Source: Verrucomicrobiota bacterium (GTDB lineage: Bacteria; Verrucomicrobiota; Verrucomicrobiia; Limisphaerales; UBA1096). Taken from it: a DNA stretch of 10,271 nucleotides. Position numbers and translations under genes: made by a program. Below are positions 7,793-10,271 of this stretch, piece by piece. A model generated the notes under the pieces. That model saw only the letters and a list, made by a program, of their open reading frames with translations, was not told the DNA's origin and did no database searches. The DNA lies in assembly GCA_015658765.1 (NCBI GenBank), contig DQOE01000045.1, positions 1-10,271 on the forward strand. Direction: 5' to 3'. Each line of letters begins with the position of its first letter. The stretch's first letter is position 1.

Positions 7793-7818
7793 CATTCAGC
7801 AACAACGTTCACGGGTTT

Positions 7819-8346
7819 ATGCCGGACGAAACCAACCTGCCCGGCGAACGCGCCTATCTCACGCCGCCCAGTCACGCCGCCCTGCCCGGCTCCGACCGTC
7901 TCCGGGTCGGCTTGGCTTGGGCTGGAAATCCCCACCACAAAAACAATGCCAACCGCTCCATCGCCTGGGAACAATTTGCAACCCTCACTGAGTTGGATGG
8001 GGTCGATTTCTTCAGTCTGCAAGTGGGGCCTCGCGCCGCCGACTGCGCCGGTTCCGAAGTGGTTTCACTCGAGGGTCAACTCAACGACGTCGCCGCCACG
8101 GCAGCCGTCATCGAGCCACTCGACCTCGTCATCACGGTGGACACCGCAGTGGCGCACTTGGCCGGTGCGCTTGGCAAGCCGACGTGGGTGCTCATCACGG
8201 CGATGCCCGATTGGCGATGGCAACTCAGCCGAACCGACAGCCCGTGGTATTCGCAGGTGAAACTTTACCGGCAGGACGCCGGGAAGGCGGGTTGGCCGAA
8301 GACGCTCGATCGCGTAAAGCAGGACTTGCCCAAGCGCTTGGCCTGA
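7819..8346 (+). pseudogene. C-terminal half of a TPR-linked GT9-like glycosyltransferase, 5'-truncated
   Basis: The 175-residue frame matches the C-terminal nucleotide-sugar-binding half of glycosyltransferase family 9-like (heptosyltransferase-fold) domains that normally follow TPR arrays. Recognisable blocks are LRVGLAWAGNPHHKNNANRSI, FFSLQVGP, LDLVITVDTAVAHLAGALGKPTWVLI and PDWRWQLSRTDSPWY...LYRQ. The whole N-terminal Rossmann half and the TPRs are missing. Upstream is the complete sialidase gene in the same reading frame, separated by its TAA and the 20-bp palindrome. ATG 7819 has no ribosome-binding site. The preceding in-frame codons show no clear homology until about LPGERAYLTPP. A truncated remnant is most likely, although the body is free of frameshifts, so recent truncation or retained expression as a small protein is possible. 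It converges on apaG with 8 bases between stops. Confidence 0.7.
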
Positions 8347-8354
8347 ACTCCCGG

Positions 8355-8741
8355 TCAGTTCGACTGCGCCGGCACATCCATCCGGAACTCCGGGATGCGG
8401 GTGATCACGGAGCGGCCGTTTGCGTCCACGCCAATATAGCTGCCGGTCGCCACCGCCCAGTCGCCGCTGAACAGGTGAAAACTGTGGTAGTCGAACGACT
8501 CGCCCGGCTCCAACTCGGGGAACATCCCCACGACGCCGTCGCCCTCGACTACTGTCTTGTTGCCGTCCGCCTCGTTGACCACCCACTTGCGGCCCTTGAT
8601 GGTGACGGTGATGTCGGAGTTGTTGCGGATGGTGATGAAGTAGGCAAAGCAGTGGGGACGATCCTCCGGCGTGACCATGTCCGACTGGTAAACCACCCGA
8701 TCCACGACAACGCTCAGTCCTTCCAGTTCGACCATCTCCAT
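8355..8741 (-). CDS. apaG: ApaG-domain protein
   Basis: ApaG is a small Fn3-like beta-sandwich protein. In enterobacteria it is linked to Co2+ and Mg2+ handling (CorD) and lies next to apaH, but its biochemical role is unresolved. From ATG 8741 the product is 128 residues, close to the 125 of E. coli ApaG. It aligns through FAYFITIRNNSDITVTIKGRKWVV, the diagnostic VEGDGVVGMFPELEPGE (65-81), the glycine-rich ATGSYIGVDANG, and IPEFRMDVP at the end. The frame continues to a GTG at 8777 inside yceI, but residues before MEMVELEGL are not conserved, so 8741 is preferred. It starts 19 bases after the YceI-family gene, probably in the same transcript. No apaH is present here. Confidence 0.92.
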   Translation of the reverse strand: MEMVELEGLSVVVDRVVYQSDMVTPEDRPHCFAYFITIRNNSDITVTIKGRKWVVNEADGNKTVVEGDGVVGMFPELEPGESFDYHSFHLFSGDWAVATGSYIGVDANGRSVITRIPEFRMDVPAQSN

Positions 8742-8760
8742 CGTATTGAATTCCGTGAGT

Positions 8761-9381
8761 TTAATACGGTGCAGCACCAGCCACCCTTAGTTTCAGCTCA
8801 ATCTCGTCGGATACCTTTTCCTCGTTGTTGCCAGCGTTAATACCATAGTCCGACCGTTTGATGATAAAGTCACAGCGCAACACAAGCAAATCCCCCGGCA
8901 CGCGGTTACGTTTGATCAACATCCCCTTGAGGTAAGTCAATCGGACCGGCACACTCACTTTTTTGGTGACGCCTTTGACGGTCAGTTCGCCAGCGATTGT
9001 CCCGATTATGGTGGTCCCACTGGTTTTGACCTTGGTTATTTTCCCAGCAACAAACTCGATTGTCGGGAACTTGGACACGTGCATCCATCCCTCATCCAGC
9101 ATGTGTTTTTTCATCAGCGGGTTGTCGACGTGCAATGATGAAGTCGCCAGCACAATTTTGCCGGTGGTTGCTGCCGGCTTGGCTGGATCGAATGAGACCG
9201 TGCCACTGACTCCTGTGGCGGTGCCGTTGATAGATTCCAGCGGAGCGTCCATCAAGAACACCACATTGTTCACCTTCTTTGGATCTCTGAAATCGAACTT
9301 GATCGAATCCGCACTTAACACTCCCGGGGCAACCGACAAGATCAGTGCCCACACCAACTTTCCCTTGTGAAACTGTTTCAT
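8761..9381 (-). CDS. YceI-family periplasmic lipocalin-like protein
   Basis: YceI proteins are extended lipocalin-like beta-barrels that bind isoprenoid-type lipids in the periplasm and are often stress-related. The 206-residue product has a signal peptide (MKQFHKGK, hydrophobic core, VLSA/DS cleavage near residue 24). Family blocks include INGTATGVSGTVSFDP, HMLDEGWMHVSKFPTIEF (93-110), IAGELTVKGVTKKVSVPV (129-146) and the C-terminal FIIKRSDYGIN...VSDEIELKL. The length and single domain are normal. The ATG at 9381 lies two bases after the stop of the upstream membrane-protein gene, so translation may be coupled; apaG follows 19 bases downstream. The bound ligand cannot be predicted from sequence alone. 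Confidence 0.92.
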   Translation of the reverse strand: MKQFHKGKLVWALILSVAPGVLSADSIKFDFRDPKKVNNVVFLMDAPLESINGTATGVSGTVSFDPAKPAATTGKIVLATSSLHVDNPLMKKHMLDEGWMHVSKFPTIEFVAGKITKVKTSGTTIIGTIAGELTVKGVTKKVSVPVRLTYLKGMLIKRNRVPGDLLVLRCDFIIKRSDYGINAGNNEEKVSDEIELKLRVAGAAPY

Positions 9382-9383
9382 AA

Positions 9384-9722
9384 TTAGATCAATGACATCT
9401 CGGCGCCAGATCGATTACCCGGTCGGGCCGGCTTGCAGAAGGCAAAGGACAAGCCAAAAAGCCCACCGCTCACTCCCAAAGCCGCGCCGAGCAATTCCAC
9501 CCCAAAGACATATTTACTTACTGTCACGGGATACTCCAAACCGGTGACCTCATCAATCTCGGTTCGGGTCTCGGTGGACTTAGACCAGCCCATATGCAAA
9601 CCGCCTCCAAGCCAAAAACTCAGTCCGAAACAGCAGACTACTAACGCAGCCAATCTCAAAGCCAAGCGCACGCACCCCCAGAATACGGGAAGCCCCACCG
9701 GAAGCAAACCCGCATCTGGCAT
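9384..9722 (-). CDS. Small two-helix membrane protein of unknown function
   Basis: I do not recognise this family. From ATG 9722 the product has 112 residues with two hydrophobic segments, about 15-41 (FWGCVRLALRLAALVVCCFG onward) and about 70-96 (YVFGVELLGAALGVSGGLFG onward). The polar linker between them contains KSTETRTEIDEVTGLEYPVTV, and the tail is basic (CKPARPGNRSG). Two helices with a short polar loop would leave both ends on the same side of the membrane. The frame is open further upstream, to 9923, but that part runs into the divergent acsA gene. A GGGAAA about nine bases before 9722 supports this start. The stop lies two bases before the YceI-family ATG, and the close packing suggests a shared envelope role. 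G/C is about 50% (30 of 60 in 9601-9660), lower than the gat genes. Confidence 0.65.
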   Translation of the reverse strand: MPDAGLLPVGLPVFWGCVRLALRLAALVVCCFGLSFWLGGGLHMGWSKSTETRTEIDEVTGLEYPVTVSKYVFGVELLGAALGVSGGLFGLSFAFCKPARPGNRSGAEMSLI

Positions 9723-9770
9723 CGTTTCGGATTTCCCGGAAAACAAAAACCCCCGCCCCAAGCTCCGGCA

Positions 9771-9798
9771 TTGACCCACCGCTTGGGTTGCATAAACT
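9771..9798 (+). promoter_or_regulatory. Candidate sigma70-type promoter for acsA
   Basis: TTGACC (9771-9776) and TAAACT (9793-9798) are separated by 16 bases and match the -35 and -10 consensus at five and four positions. Transcription would begin near 9805, leaving a very short leader before ATG 9818. An inverted repeat, TTGGGT (9783-9788) with ACCCAA (9804-9809), spans the -10 region and the predicted start site, a possible operator. Both calls rest on sequence resemblance only. Confidence 0.3.
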
Positions 9799-9817
9799 GC
9801 CCGACCCAATTTAAGCC

Positions 9818-10271
9818 ATGAGCAACGATTCCAAATCCAAGGTTTACCCGCCCACCGCCAAGGCATCGGCGAACGCGCATATCTCCTCTCTAGAGCAGTA
9901 CCATGAGTTGTACAACCGCTCAATCAACGACCCCGTGGGCTTCTGGACCGAGCACGCCGAGCGTCTGCATTGGAACAAGAAATGGCACACGCTTTGCGAG
10001 TCCGATTACGACAAGGCCAAAATACGCTGGTTCATCGGCGGCAAACTCAACGCCTGTTACAACTGCGTTGACCGCCACGTGGATGACGGTCACGGCGACG
10101 ACACCGCGCTGATTTGGGAGGGCAACGACCCGAATGAAAGCCGCACCTACACTTACGCCGAGTTGCAGGCCGAAGTACAGAAGTCAGCCAACGCGCTGAA
10201 AGACCTCGGCTTGGCCAAGGGTGATCGCGTTTGCATTTACATGCAGATGATTCCCGAGTTGACGATAGCGA
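9818..10271 (+). CDS. acsA: Acetyl-CoA synthetase, N-terminal part (cut by window edge)
   Basis: AcsA activates acetate to acetyl-AMP and then acetyl-CoA. Only the first 151 residues are visible and the frame is open at the right edge. The N-terminus contains the acetyl-CoA-synthetase-specific cap domain: [30 protein letters not shown], and [21 protein letters not shown]. The start of the AMP-binding fold follows ([22 protein letters not shown] and [15 protein letters not shown]). The N-terminal domain distinguishes it from other acyl-CoA ligases, although propionyl-CoA synthetase is a close relative that cannot be excluded without the acyl-pocket residues. ATG 9818 has no clear Shine-Dalgarno sequence. 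It is divergent from the membrane protein-YceI-ApaG trio. CTTGGCCAAG occurs at 10210-10219 in the codons for G-L-A-K-G. Confidence 0.95.
   Translation, partial: MSNDSKSKVYPPTAKASANAHISSLEQYHELYNRSINDPVGFWTEHAERLHWNKKWHTLCESDYDKAKIRWFIGGKLNACYNCVDRHVDDGHGDDTALIWEGNDPNESRTYTYAELQAEVQKSANALKDLGLAKGDRVCIYMQMIPELTIA

Noticed and set aside
6930..7991. Plus-strand frame of 353 codons across the sialidase gene and beyond
   Set aside because: The product is Arg/Pro/Gln-rich with no motifs, while the overlapping frame has signal peptide and Asp-boxes.
8345..8361. Inverted repeat GAACT/AGTTC between the glycosyltransferase remnant and apaG stops
   Set aside because: The stem is only 5 bp with a 7-base loop and no T-run, too weak to call a terminator.
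9723..9923. Upstream extension of the small membrane protein frame into acsA
   Set aside because: It overlaps the conserved N-terminus of the divergent acsA and shows no membrane or domain features.

Overview
The window looks like a chromosomal segment of a free-living PVC-group bacterium, most likely Verrucomicrobiota. This is inferred, not proven. The basis is high-GC coding sequence with weak or absent Shine-Dalgarno motifs, a GatCAB amidotransferase operon, an HPr carrying the HPr-kinase serine site, and secreted families (sialidase-like propeller, PqaA-type hydrolase, NHL propeller) that are common in that group. There are no RNA genes, CRISPR arrays or insertion sequences. No gene-free stretch exceeds 300 bases; the longest is the 181-base divergent region at 6465-6645.

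Layout. At the left edge (1-804, +) is the C-terminal part of an NHL-type beta-propeller protein. It converges on a six-gene minus-strand run, read from right to left: HPr (6464-6171), gatC, gatA, gatB, a secreted MORN-2 repeat protein, and a secreted PqaA-type alpha/beta hydrolase ending at 828. The gat genes are joined by identical one-base TGATG overlaps. The repeat protein and the hydrolase follow with gaps of 26 and 1 bases, so the run is probably one transcription unit mixing translation (Glu-tRNA/Asp-tRNA amidation), PTS-type regulation and cell-envelope functions.

Divergent from HPr is a secreted sialidase-like BNR protein (6646-7770, +). It is followed by a 20-base perfect palindrome and a short reading frame that matches only the C-terminal half of a TPR-linked GT9-like glycosyltransferase (7819-8346), probably a truncated remnant. 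Converging on this is a minus-strand trio: a small two-helix membrane protein, a YceI-family periplasmic protein and ApaG. Divergent from the trio, running off the right edge, is the start of acetyl-CoA synthetase (acsA, 9818-10271).

The least expected signals are three. A palindromic octamer, TTGGCCAA, occurs nine times across genes and intergenic DNA. A possible 13-codon leader frame lies upstream of the sialidase gene, with its stop overlapping the sialidase start codon. An HPr gene sits at the head of gatCAB. I found no clear new defence or mobile system here.
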